Made by a program: the position numbers and the translations under genes. Below, one piece after another: positions 22,577-30,477 of a stretch of DNA of 33,297 nt. How positions within the stretch are numbered: the first letter of the stretch is position 1; each line of letters begins with the position of its first letter. This DNA is from Lachnospira sp. UBA4285 (lineage in GTDB: Bacteria; Bacillota; Clostridia; Lachnospirales; Lachnospiraceae), in contig DGVL01000099.1 of the NCBI GenBank assembly GCA_002394965.1, forward strand, positions 1-33,297, in the 5' to 3' direction. The notes under the pieces are model-generated. The model saw nothing but the letters and a program-made list of their open reading frames with translations, was not told the origin of the DNA and did no database searches.

Positions 22577-24390
22577 GTGTAAAAGTCAAGGTCTGCGGGA
22601 TCCGCACGATGCAGGATATCCGGGCGCTCAACGAAGCGATGCCCGACTATGCCGGTTTCATCTTCGCTCCCGGCAGAAGACGCTATGTAAATCCTCGCGA
22701 CGCCGCCGTGCTCTGCAGGGCGCTCAGCGCCTCCATAACCCCTGTGGCGGTCTTTGTGGATGAGACAATCGATGCCATTCTGCAGATAACGGCATTGACC
22801 GGTATCAACACGGTGCAGCTTCACGGGAAGGAGACCGATGCCTATATCCGGGAGCTCCGCAGGAGATCCGGCGGGAAGCTGACGATCATCAAGGCGTTCC
22901 GGATCGAGTCAGAGGCAGATGTGCGGTCAGCCGAGGCGTCCGCGGCAGATGTCATTCTGCTTGACAAGGGGGCCGGCGGAACCGGTGAGACGTTTCCCTG
23001 GGAGATGCTCAAGGGGATCCGAAGAGAATTTATACTTGCCGGCGGCATCGGGCCGGACAATGTGGCGCAGGCCATCCGTCTGACCAGAGCGTCGGGAGTT
23101 GATGCGAGTTCGCGTCTGGAGACGGACGGACACAAGGACAGAGAGAAGATTCTGAGGTATGTGAGGGCGGCAAGGCAGCCCGGAAAGGCAGGAGATATGA
23201 ATTCAAATTCCAGAGGGAGATTCGGCGTACACGGCGGACAGTACATTCCGGAGACGCTGATGAACGCGGTCATTGAACTGGAAGATGCATACAACCGCTA
23301 CAAGGACGATCCGAAGTTTAACGCAGAACTCAAGGATCTGCTCGACAACTACGCGGGGCGCCCCTCGAGACTGTACTATGCGCAGAAACTGAGCCGGGAC
23401 CTTGGCGGCGCAAAGATCTATCTCAAGCGCGAGGATCTCAACCACACCGGAGCGCACAAGATCAACAACTGTCTCGGGCAGGCACTTCTCGCCAGAAAGA
23501 TGGGCAAGACCAGGCTCATCGCCGAGACCGGGGCCGGCCAGCATGGCGTCGCAACGGCGACGGTTGCCGCGCTCATGGGGATGAAGTGTGTTGTCTTCAT
23601 GGGCAAGGTGGACATGGAGCGGCAGGCACTCAATGTCTACAAGATGCGGCTTCTGGGGGCGGACGTGCAGGAGGTCGACTCCGGGACCGGGACGCTCAAG
23701 GATGCCGTGTCCCAGGCGATGCGGGAGTGGACGAGCCGGATCGCCGACACACATTACTGCCTCGGTTCCTGCATGGGCCCGCACCCGTTCCCGACGATCG
23801 TGCGCGACTTTCAGAGTGTGATTTCAAGAGAAGCCAGACAGCAGATACTGGAAGCAGAAGGAAAACTTCCGGACGCGGTGCTTGCGTGCGTGGGCGGAGG
23901 ATCCAACGCGATCGGCTCTTTCTACCATTTTATTCCGGACAAGAGTGTAAAACTCATCGGCTGTGAGGCCGCCGGAAGAGGCATTGACACGGACAAGACG
24001 GCGGCGACGATTAATACCGGAAGCCTTGGTATCTTCCACGGGATGAAGTCCTACTTCTGTCAGGACAAGTACGGCCAGATCGCGCCGGTCTATTCGATCT
24101 CCGCGGGGCTTGACTATCCGGGCGTCGGGCCGGAACACGCATATCTGCACGACATCGGCCGTGCGCAGTACGTCGGGATCACCGATGATGAGGCGGTGAA
24201 CGCCTTTGAGTATCTCTCGAGAGAAGAGGGAATCATCCCGGCCATCGAGAGTGCGCACGCCGTCGCATATGCCATGAAGCTGGCTCCCACTATGAGCCGG
24301 GACCAGATCATCATCGTTACGATTTCCGGGAGAGGCGACAAGGACTGTGCGGCTATAGCGCGGTACAGAGGGGAGGATATCCATGATTAA
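22573..24390 (+). CDS. trpFB: Fused phosphoribosylanthranilate isomerase - tryptophan synthase beta chain (TrpF-TrpB)
   Basis: One 605-residue reading frame holds two enzymes. Residues 1-208 are TrpF: catalytic KVCGI at 6-10, QLHG, LLDKGAGGTGETF and LAGGI. Residues 209-605 are TrpB: GRFGVHGGQYIPETLMNAV, the PLP lysine at Lys296 in HTGAHKINN, and the phosphate-binding GGGSNAIG. No stop codon separates them; the junction is ARQPGKAGD then MNSNSRGRFG, close to where separate proteins would end and begin. TrpF isomerises PRA; TrpB condenses indole with serine and pairs with TrpA. An internal ATG at 23197 with a purine-rich stretch before it could also yield free TrpB. The end overlaps trpA by 8 nt. 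Confidence 0.95.
   Translation: MSVKVKVCGIRTMQDIRALNEAMPDYAGFIFAPGRRRYVNPRDAAVLCRALSASITPVAVFVDETIDAILQITALTGINTVQLHGKETDAYIRELRRRSGGKLTIIKAFRIESEADVRSAEASAADVILLDKGAGGTGETFPWEMLKGIRREFILAGGIGPDNVAQAIRLTRASGVDASSRLETDGHKDREKILRYVRAARQPGKAGDMNSNSRGRFGVHGGQYIPETLMNAVIELEDAYNRYKDDPKFNAELKDLLDNYAGRPSRLYYAQKLSRDLGGAKIYLKREDLNHTGAHKINNCLGQALLARKMGKTRLIAETGAGQHGVATATVAALMGMKCVVFMGKVDMERQALNVYKMRLLGADVQEVDSGTGTLKDAVSQAMREWTSRIADTHYCLGSCMGPHPFPTIVRDFQSVISREARQQILEAEGKLPDAVLACVGGGSNAIGSFYHFIPDKSVKLIGCEAAGRGIDTDKTAATINTGSLGIFHGMKSYFCQDKYGQIAPVYSISAGLDYPGVGPEHAYLHDIGRAQYVGITDDEAVNAFEYLSREEGIIPAIESAHAVAYAMKLAPTMSRDQIIIVTISGRGDKDCAAIARYRGEDIHD
23183..23199 (+). promoter_or_regulatory. Possible internal ribosome site and start for free TrpB
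   Basis: GAAAGG (23183-23188) and AGGAG (23190-23194) precede ATG 23197, the natural TrpB start, within the fused frame. AGGAG is only 2 nt from the ATG; GAAAGG is 8 nt away. Either could support a separate beta chain, or be a relic of a lost trpF stop. Confidence 0.4.
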
Positions 24391-25162
24391 GATTTCGGAC
24401 GCATTTAAAGACAGAAAGGCATTTATTGCATTTATCACGGTGGGAGATCCCGACCTCGCGTCAACGGAGAGAATTGTCCGCGCCGCTGTTGAAGGTGGAG
24501 CCGATATGATCGAGCTCGGAATCCCGTTCTCCGATCCGACGGCGGAAGGCCCGGTGATCATGGAGGCCGATCTCAGGGCGCTTGAGGCCGGCACCACGAC
24601 AGACAGAGTGTTCGTCCTGACGAAGAAGCTGCGGGATGACGGCATCCAGGTGCCGCTGGTCTACATGACCTACGCCAATGTGATCTATCACTACGGAACG
24701 GAGAGATTTGCAGAAGAGGCTGCGCGGGCAGGTGTGCAGGGCGTGATTCTGCCGGACGTTCCGTACGAGGAGAAAGAGGAATTTGACATGCCCTTTAAAA
24801 AGCATGGCATCGACCTGATTTCCATGATCGCGCCGACTTCCGAGCAGCGCATCGCCATGATCGCCCGGGAGGCCAGAGGATTCCTGTATCTGGTGTCGTC
24901 TCTTGGCGTCACCGGCACGAGAGATGCCATCACGACCGATATCGGCGCGATGATTTCTCTTGTCCGCCAGGCATCGGATATCCCGTGTGCCGTGGGATTT
25001 GGCATAGCATCCCCCGCGCAGGCGGAGGCTATGGCGCGGGTGTCTGACGGCGCCATCGTAGGCTCTGCCATCATGCGCCTGATCGCGAAGTACGGGAAGG
25101 ATGCGGCCGAACCGGTAAGAGAGTATGTGAAGTCCATGGCGGATGCAGTTCACGCACTTTGA
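24383..25162 (+). CDS. trpA: Tryptophan synthase alpha chain
   Basis: TrpA cleaves indole-3-glycerol phosphate and channels indole to TrpB. It is 259 residues, a normal length. Glu44 in the MIELGIPFSDP strand is the expected catalytic Glu. The second acidic residue, Asp in most enzymes (ADGP), is Glu55 here (DPTAEGPVI). Later motifs VILPDVPYEE, IAPTS, LVSSLGVTGTR and VGFGI are intact. The start overlaps the trpFB stop by 8 nt, giving tight coupling to its partner subunit. As far as I recall, the AEGP variant also occurs in other Clostridia, so I regard the enzyme as functional. Confidence 0.96.
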   Translation: MIKISDAFKDRKAFIAFITVGDPDLASTERIVRAAVEGGADMIELGIPFSDPTAEGPVIMEADLRALEAGTTTDRVFVLTKKLRDDGIQVPLVYMTYANVIYHYGTERFAEEAARAGVQGVILPDVPYEEKEEFDMPFKKHGIDLISMIAPTSEQRIAMIAREARGFLYLVSSLGVTGTRDAITTDIGAMISLVRQASDIPCAVGFGIASPAQAEAMARVSDGAIVGSAIMRLIAKYGKDAAEPVREYVKSMADAVHAL

Positions 25163-25190
25163 ATGTCAGGAAGGAAAGAGAGGGAACCAA

Positions 25191-26657
25191 TTGATCACTC
25201 CCACACTTGAAGAAGTGCTGAAAGTCCGCGACAGCGGCGCTTACACCTGCATGCCGGTGTGCCGCGAGATCTTTTCGGACTTTATCACGCCGATCACGGC
25301 GCTGCGGAAACTGAAGAGCGTGTCGCGGCATGTCTATCTGCTGGAGTCGGCTTTTCACAAGGAAAAATGGGGCCGCTACACATTCCTGGGCTATGACCCG
25401 AAGCTGCAGATCTCCTGCCGGGCCGGCCATATGCAGGTCGGTGATCTTGCGTTTGACACGCGCGATCCGGGCGAATACATCAACCGGATCCTCGCGCAGT
25501 ACCGTTCGCCGAAGGTGCCCGGACTGCCGCCGTTTTCCGGCGGGCTTGTCGGATACTTCTCCTATGACTATATGCAGTATGCGGAGCCATCGCTGCGGCT
25601 TGACGCAGAGGACACGGAAGATTTCAACGACGTGGACCTGATGCTGTTTGACAAGGTCATCTGCTTTGACAACTTCCGGCAGAAGATCTATCTCATCGCC
25701 AATGTGCGGCTGGACGAGGCGAAGACGGAGTACAACCGCGCGGTGAGGACGATCGATGAGATGGAGCGGCTGCTTAAAAGCGGAGCCTGCGCGAAGGATG
25801 AGCCGGGAAAGCTGCTCTCGGACATCCGCCCGCTCTTCTCAAAAGAGGCGTACTGCCGCATGGTCGGGAGAGCGAAGACGTACATTCACGAGGGGGATAT
25901 CTTTCAGATTGTGCTCTCCAACCGCCTGGAGGCGGACTTCTCCGGAAGTCTGCTGGACACGTACCGGGTTCTGCGCACACTCAATCCGTCGCCGTACATG
26001 TTCTACTTTTCGGGGACGGATGTGGAGACGGCCGGAGCGTCGCCGGAGACGCTCGTGAAGCTGGAGGACGGCGTGCTCCACACCTTTCCGCTGGCGGGCA
26101 CAAGACCGCGCGGGAAGACGCCCGCGGAGGATGAGCGGCTCGAAGAGGAACTTCTGGCCGATCCGAAGGAACTTGCGGAACACAACATGCTTGTGGATCT
26201 GGGGCGCAATGATATCGGGAGAGTCAGCCAGTTCGGCTCGGTGAAGGTCGAGCGGTACCATGAGATCCAGCGGTATTCACATGTCATGCACATCGGCTCC
26301 ACGGTCCGCGGTCTGATCCGGCCGGAATATGGGCCGCTCGACGTTATCAATGCGGTACTGCCGGCGGGAACTCTTTCCGGAGCGCCAAAGCTGCGCGCAT
26401 GCCAGCTCATCAATGATCTGGAGAACAACAAGCGCGGGATCTACGGCGGTGCCATCGGGTACATTGATTTCTCGGGCAATGCGGACATGTGCATCGCAAT
26501 CCGGCTCGCGTACCGCAAGAACGGAAAAGTATTCATCCGCAGCGGCGCCGGGATCGTGGCGGACAGCATTCCGGAAAACGAGTGGAATGAATGCATGAAC
26601 AAGGCGCGGGCGGTTGTGACGGCGCTGAAGGAGGCCGGTGATGCTTCTGCTGATTGA
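25191..26657 (+). CDS. trpE: Anthranilate synthase component I
   Basis: TrpE converts chorismate to anthranilate with ammonia from TrpG. The TTG start at 25191 is chosen since GAGGGA lies 5 nt before it and MITPTLEEVLKVRDSGAYTC fits the family N-terminus; an in-frame ATG at 25143 would overlap trpA. This gives 488 residues. The N-terminal LLES (50-53, VYLLESAFHKEKWGRYTF) is the tryptophan feedback site, so the enzyme is probably inhibited by tryptophan. The chorismate-binding C-terminal half has FQIVLSNRLEADF, GASPETLVKLEDG, PLAGTRPRG, DLGRNDIGRVS, and GTLSGAPKLRA. The gene lies after trpA, not at the head of the operon, and overlaps trpG by 17 nt. Confidence 0.96.
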   Translation: MITPTLEEVLKVRDSGAYTCMPVCREIFSDFITPITALRKLKSVSRHVYLLESAFHKEKWGRYTFLGYDPKLQISCRAGHMQVGDLAFDTRDPGEYINRILAQYRSPKVPGLPPFSGGLVGYFSYDYMQYAEPSLRLDAEDTEDFNDVDLMLFDKVICFDNFRQKIYLIANVRLDEAKTEYNRAVRTIDEMERLLKSGACAKDEPGKLLSDIRPLFSKEAYCRMVGRAKTYIHEGDIFQIVLSNRLEADFSGSLLDTYRVLRTLNPSPYMFYFSGTDVETAGASPETLVKLEDGVLHTFPLAGTRPRGKTPAEDERLEEELLADPKELAEHNMLVDLGRNDIGRVSQFGSVKVERYHEIQRYSHVMHIGSTVRGLIRPEYGPLDVINAVLPAGTLSGAPKLRACQLINDLENNKRGIYGGAIGYIDFSGNADMCIAIRLAYRKNGKVFIRSGAGIVADSIPENEWNECMNKARAVVTALKEAGDASAD

Positions 26658-27213
26658 CAACTATGACAGTTTTTCCTACAACCTGTATCAGATGATCGGG
26701 GAGATGTGCCCGGACATCCGCGTGGTGCGCAACGACAGCCTCAGCCCGGAGCAGATCCGTGCGATGTCCCCTTCCGGCATCATTCTCTCTCCGGGACCCG
26801 GCCGTCCCGCTGACGCGGGAGTGTGCGAGGAGGTCGTGAAGAAGCTGTCCGGCAGTATTCCGATCCTCGGCGTGTGCCTCGGAGAACAGGCAATCGTGGA
26901 GGCGTTTGGCGGTGTCGTGACGTACGCGAAGCACCTGATGCACGGCAAGCAGTCCGAGACGAAGCTGGATCTGTCGTGCCCGGTTTTCAAAAATCTCCCG
27001 GAGACGGTGAAGGTCGCGCGGTATCATTCGCTGGCTGCGGAGGAGAAGAGCCTACCGGAGGTGCTGAAGATAACAGCGCGCGCAGACGACGGGGAGATCA
27101 TGGCCGTCGCGCACAGGCAGTATCCGGTGTTCGGCCTGCAGTTTCATCCCGAGTCGATCATGACACCGGAAGGGAAAGGAATGCTGGAAAATTTTCTTGA
27201 CATTACCGCCTGA
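26641..27213 (+). CDS. trpG: Anthranilate synthase component II (glutamine amidotransferase)
   Basis: TrpG hydrolyses glutamine and feeds ammonia to TrpE. It is a 190-residue class I amidotransferase: LLIDNYDSFSYNLYQ at the start, LSPGPGRP for the oxyanion region, Cys79 nucleophile in GVCLGEQAI, and the His-x-Glu of FGLQFHPESIMT. The usual His after GVCLG is Glu82, a variation outside the catalytic triad. AAGGAGG at 26628-26634, inside trpE, is 6 nt before ATG 26641. An overlap of 17 nt with trpE suggests coupled 1:1 synthesis. It could also serve PabB (folate), as amphibolic TrpG proteins do; no pabB is visible here. Confidence 0.95.
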   Translation: MLLLIDNYDSFSYNLYQMIGEMCPDIRVVRNDSLSPEQIRAMSPSGIILSPGPGRPADAGVCEEVVKKLSGSIPILGVCLGEQAIVEAFGGVVTYAKHLMHGKQSETKLDLSCPVFKNLPETVKVARYHSLAAEEKSLPEVLKITARADDGEIMAVAHRQYPVFGLQFHPESIMTPEGKGMLENFLDITA

Positions 27214-27242
27214 ATCTCCCAATATGAATTACAGATAGAGTT

Positions 27243-27272
27243 GGCGCCTTTTTAAATGGGCGCCCTTTTATT
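27243..27272 (+). terminator. Intrinsic terminator after trpG
   Basis: A 6-bp GGCGCC stem (27243-27248 with 27259-27264) with a 10-nt loop is followed by CTTTTATT. It closes the trp operon; being short, it may leak into the MATE gene 16 nt later. Confidence 0.75.
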
Positions 27273-27287
27273 GTGCCGAGGTATGTC

Positions 27288-28661
27288 ATGAATACGCAGA
27301 AAACCAACGAAATCACCACAGGTGTGATCTGGAAGCAGATTCTGATCTTTTTCTTTCCGATTCTGCTGGGGGCTTTTTTCCAGACGCTCTACAACACCGT
27401 CGACGCGTCTGTCGTCGGAAAGTTCGCCGGCGAGCAGGCACTCGCATCGGTAGGAGGCTCTTCCGGCCAGATCCTGAATTTTGTATTTGGGTTCTTCATG
27501 GGACTCGCGACCGGTGCTACCGTCATCATCGCCCAGTATTTCGGCGCGGGGGATGCCCGGTCACTGGATGATGCGCTGCACACCGCCTACACCGCCGCGC
27601 TCATCGGCGGTCTGGCCCTGAGTGTGGCGGGGGTGCTTTTCTGCCGTCCGTTTCTGCGGCTTCTTGACACGCCGGACTCCCTCATGGATTCTTCGGCGGT
27701 CTATGTCCGTGTCCTCATGGCGGGACTTGTATTCACGCTGATTTACAATATCGGCTCCGGAATCCTGCGCGCGATCGGTGACTCCAGGAGACCGCTGTAC
27801 ATCCTCATGGCCTGCTGCGGCATGAATATCGTCCTGGATCTGTTCTTCGTCGTGACGCTGCATCTCGGAGTTCTCGGCGCGGCTGTCGCCACGGACATCT
27901 CGCAGGCCGCCTCCGCGGCCGTCGTGACCTGGATCCTCATGAAGAAGACCACCGGGATGAAACTGTCCTTCTCAAAGCTTCACATTCGCGCCGCGACACT
28001 CGGGAAGATCCTGAAGATCGGCCTCCCGACGGCCATCGCCGGGAGTATGTTTTCTGTCTCCAATATGATCGTTCAGACGGCGATCAACCACATGGGCGTT
28101 TCGACCATGGCCGCCTGGACTGCCTACGGGCGTATCGACGCGCTGTGGTGGATGATCAATCAGGCTTTCTCGATCTCGGTGACAACATTTGTCGGGCAGA
28201 ATTACGGCGCGATGCTGCCGGACAGAGTGCGCAGGGCGGTGCGCGAGGTTCTGGCCATGGAGATTTCCTCGGGAATCGCGATGGGAGCTCTTTTTATACT
28301 CGGGGCCCCTGTTCTGCTGCGGTTCTTCACGAGCAATGACGAGGTCATCCGGCTCGGGGTTCAGATCTCCCTGTATATGGCACCTTTTTACTGGACATTC
28401 TCCATATCGGAGATTCTCTCCGCGACGCTTCGCGCCGAGAATTATGTCATGGTCTCCACCGTGGCGAATCTGCTGGGGGTGTTCGTGTACCGGATCATCT
28501 GGATAAAATGGATCGTGCCGGGCGGCACGCTGCAGCAGGTGATATCCTGCTATCCGATCAGCTGGTGCCTGATTTCCGCATTTGTCGCCGGGTACTATCT
28601 GTACCGCCAGCCGAAAATCACGCGCAGCATGAAGGCGGCGGAGAAGAAGATGACAGCGTGA
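27288..28661 (+). CDS. MATE family efflux transporter (second copy type)
   Basis: This 457-residue, 12-helix exporter has MATE landmarks (FFPILLGAFFQTLYNTVDASVV, FMGLATGATVIIAQYFGAGD, and in the second half GLPTAIAGSMFSVSNMIVQTAIN, FVGQNYGA). It differs clearly from the MATE protein upstream of trp, so it is not a tandem duplicate. ATG 27288 follows GAGGT with 6-nt spacing; an in-frame GTG at 27273 lies on the edge of the trpG terminator. There is no obvious promoter in the 74 nt after trpG, so expression may depend on readthrough from trp. It is separated from the minus-strand VTT gene by a bidirectional terminator. Confidence 0.9.
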   Translation: MNTQKTNEITTGVIWKQILIFFFPILLGAFFQTLYNTVDASVVGKFAGEQALASVGGSSGQILNFVFGFFMGLATGATVIIAQYFGAGDARSLDDALHTAYTAALIGGLALSVAGVLFCRPFLRLLDTPDSLMDSSAVYVRVLMAGLVFTLIYNIGSGILRAIGDSRRPLYILMACCGMNIVLDLFFVVTLHLGVLGAAVATDISQAASAAVVTWILMKKTTGMKLSFSKLHIRAATLGKILKIGLPTAIAGSMFSVSNMIVQTAINHMGVSTMAAWTAYGRIDALWWMINQAFSISVTTFVGQNYGAMLPDRVRRAVREVLAMEISSGIAMGALFILGAPVLLRFFTSNDEVIRLGVQISLYMAPFYWTFSISEILSATLRAENYVMVSTVANLLGVFVYRIIWIKWIVPGGTLQQVISCYPISWCLISAFVAGYYLYRQPKITRSMKAAEKKMTA

Positions 28662-28663
28662 TT

Positions 28664-28711
28664 AAAAAAGACAGGCCCGATGCGTCACTTAGCGCTGGAG
28701 CCTGTCTTTTT
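28664..28711. terminator. Bidirectional terminator between MATE and VTT genes
   Basis: Complementary arms AAAAAAGACAGGC (28664-28676) and GCCTGTCTTTTT (28700-28711) enclose a 23-nt loop. The T runs lie at either end, so it works for both convergent genes. The right arm is inside the last codons of the VTT gene. Confidence 0.85.
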
Positions 28712-29422
28712 GATCTGTGCCTTCGGGTCCGGACGGCCGAAGCGGTCGAGGATCTTTTTGCGGTTCATGCCGCAGAAGATAATGATGGCGATCTGCGCCA
28801 CGAAAGAGAGGACCATGTATCCGACCTGACCCTGCATCAGGAAATGTCCCGCGACGCAGTTGGAGAGGATCTGTATCCAGCTTGACATGGCAACGGACGC
28901 GGCGTATTCGCGGGTGCGCAGGTTCGCTGCTGCGGCGAAGTACGGGATGACGCCGTTGGGAATGCCGGGAACCAGGCAGGCGAGGGCAAAGACGAACGCC
29001 GGGTCATATTTGTTCACGGTGGAGATGATCCATCCGGTCTTCTTCTTATCCGCCCTGACGGTCCTGCGGAATGTGCGGGCGAATGTGAATACCAGGACAT
29101 TTGCGAACACGAATCCGAGGTAGCACATGAGGAATGCTTTCCACCATGAATAGAGCATGCCTCCGATGAACTGGATGATGATGCCCGGAATCACAACACT
29201 GATCACCTGTATGATGGACAGAAAGAACATGGAAAGAAGCCCGCGCCACTGTCCCTGCGAGGAAAGGTAATCGACGATCTCTTCTTCCTGGTCATCTCTG
29301 AGCATCCGGATGAGTTCCGGCAGCTGCGGCCCGAACAGTTCCCAGGTTGCGAAGACAAGAATAGCGACGATACCGGCGGAGAGAAGAATTCTAGCAGCGT
29401 TGTTGTTCTTGAGCTTATTCAT
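28685..29422 (-). CDS. TVP38/TMEM64 family (VTT/DedA-like) membrane protein
   Basis: This 245-residue inner-membrane protein has an N-terminal helix (12-29), a short charged stretch, then the VTT core: VVIPGIIIQFIGGMLYSWWKAFL (77-99), a YLGFVFANVLVFTFARTFRR helix, and the re-entrant motif ACLVPGIPNGVIPYFAAAAN (148-167) with TREYAASVA. The family is related to DedA and yeast Tvp38; members have been linked to lipid scrambling and membrane homeostasis, but function here is unproven. ATG 29422 is chosen because the upstream in-frame region is not hydrophobic and includes the promoter. It is divergent from the aldo/keto reductase. Confidence 0.88.
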   Translation of the reverse strand: MNKLKNNNAARILLSAGIVAILVFATWELFGPQLPELIRMLRDDQEEEIVDYLSSQGQWRGLLSMFFLSIIQVISVVIPGIIIQFIGGMLYSWWKAFLMCYLGFVFANVLVFTFARTFRRTVRADKKKTGWIISTVNKYDPAFVFALACLVPGIPNGVIPYFAAAANLRTREYAASVAMSSWIQILSNCVAGHFLMQGQVGYMVLSFVAQIAIIIFCGMNRKKILDRFGRPDPKAQIKKTGSSAK

Positions 29423-29467
29423 ACAATATAGTTTTCCTGATATGTGATAAAGATTTTTAAAATCCGA

Positions 29468-29497
29468 CTTATAAAGGATAGCACATTTCGCGCGCAA
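29468..29497 (-). promoter_or_regulatory. Promoter of the VTT gene
   Basis: On the minus strand TTGCGC (29492-29497) and TATAAG (29468-29473) are separated by 18 nt. Transcription would start near 29461, leaving about a 40-nt leader. Confidence 0.6.
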
Positions 29498-29532
29498 GAC
29501 ATAATATTTTTTCATGACTGTCGAAGCTCTGG

Positions 29533-29562
29533 TTGCCGGAAATACGCGGATCAGCTTATAAT
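29533..29562 (+). promoter_or_regulatory. Promoter of the aldo/keto reductase gene
   Basis: TTGCCG (29533-29538) and a perfect TATAAT (29557-29562) are 18 nt apart; the ribosome site follows at 29584. Confidence 0.7.
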
Positions 29563-29597
29563 GATACGGTAATATTCGCTTTCAAGGAGGACATCGC

Positions 29598-30449
29598 TTG
29601 AGTTTATATTCCCATGTTACAATACAGGGCGCGGCGTACCCTCTTTACGGCCTCGGAACCACCGTGTTCTGGAATGGCTGCCCGGAGGCAGAGGACGCGT
29701 ATGTGTCCGTCATTGCGGATGGCCTTGTGAGCATGATTGACTGCGCGGAGATGTACGGGAATGGCCGCTGCGAGGAGGCGGCTGGAAGAATCCTGAGGCG
29801 CACCGGCAGGGACCGCGTGTATCTTGTGGACAAGATTCTGCCGGACAACGCTGTGCCGGGGCTTTTCCGCAAAAGCCTGACGGAGTCCCTGCGCAGGACC
29901 GGGACGGATCACTTCGACCTGTATCTTCTTCACTGGAGAGAGAAGGCGGATCTGCCATTCGTCATCGAGAGCATGGAGCAGGCGGTGAGAGAAGGCCTGA
30001 TCCTGCGGTGGGGCGTCTCGAATTTTGACGTAAAAGACATGGAGGACCTGTTCGCCTGCGAGGGCGGGAACCGGTGCGCCGCGGACCAGATCATGTACAA
30101 CCTGGGGACGCGTGGAATAGAGTATGATCTGCTGCCGTGGCTGAAGGCAAAGGGGGTGCTTCCGATGTCGTACTCCACGCTGGGATCGTCTCAGCTTGAC
30201 ACAAGACAGGTCGTGGCCGGGACTCCGCTCGTCAGAAGGCTCTGCAAAGAGCTTTCGGTCAGCCCCTCGGCGCTCATGCTGGCCTTTGCGCTGCGAAACC
30301 GCGATATATGCGCGCTTTTCGCAAGCCGCCAGGAACGCCATATACGCGACAACCTGGCAGAGGCAGAGCGGATCCCGGCATCTGTGCTTGCGGAACTGGA
30401 CGCCGCTTTTCCGGCACCGGAAGGCAGGACACCGCTTGCCAAACTGTGA
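29598..30449 (+). CDS. Aldo/keto reductase family oxidoreductase
   Basis: This 283-residue TIM-barrel enzyme reduces aldehydes or ketones with NAD(P)H. The catalytic tetrad is complete: Asp48, Tyr53, Lys79 and His112 (IDCAEMYGNG, VDKIL, LLHW). RWGVSNFD and the C-terminal NADPH-binding part (ALMLAFALRNRDICALFAS) support it. TTG 29598 is the start, since AAGGAGG (29584-29590) lies 7 nt before it. The C-terminal part LFASRQERHIRDNL replaces the usual IPG..K.EH.REN pattern, so cofactor binding may be altered. The gene lies 28 nt before a GT2 glycosyltransferase, probably in the same transcript. The substrate is unknown. Confidence 0.9.
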   Translation: MSLYSHVTIQGAAYPLYGLGTTVFWNGCPEAEDAYVSVIADGLVSMIDCAEMYGNGRCEEAAGRILRRTGRDRVYLVDKILPDNAVPGLFRKSLTESLRRTGTDHFDLYLLHWREKADLPFVIESMEQAVREGLILRWGVSNFDVKDMEDLFACEGGNRCAADQIMYNLGTRGIEYDLLPWLKAKGVLPMSYSTLGSSQLDTRQVVAGTPLVRRLCKELSVSPSALMLAFALRNRDICALFASRQERHIRDNLAEAERIPASVLAELDAAFPAPEGRTPLAKL

Positions 30450-30477
30450 GAAATACGCTGAAGGAAGAAGAAGGACC

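Noticed and set aside
23403..23966. Alternative frames inside the TrpB part that might hint at a frameshift
   Set aside because: The main frame keeps all TrpB motifs from start to stop without interruption.
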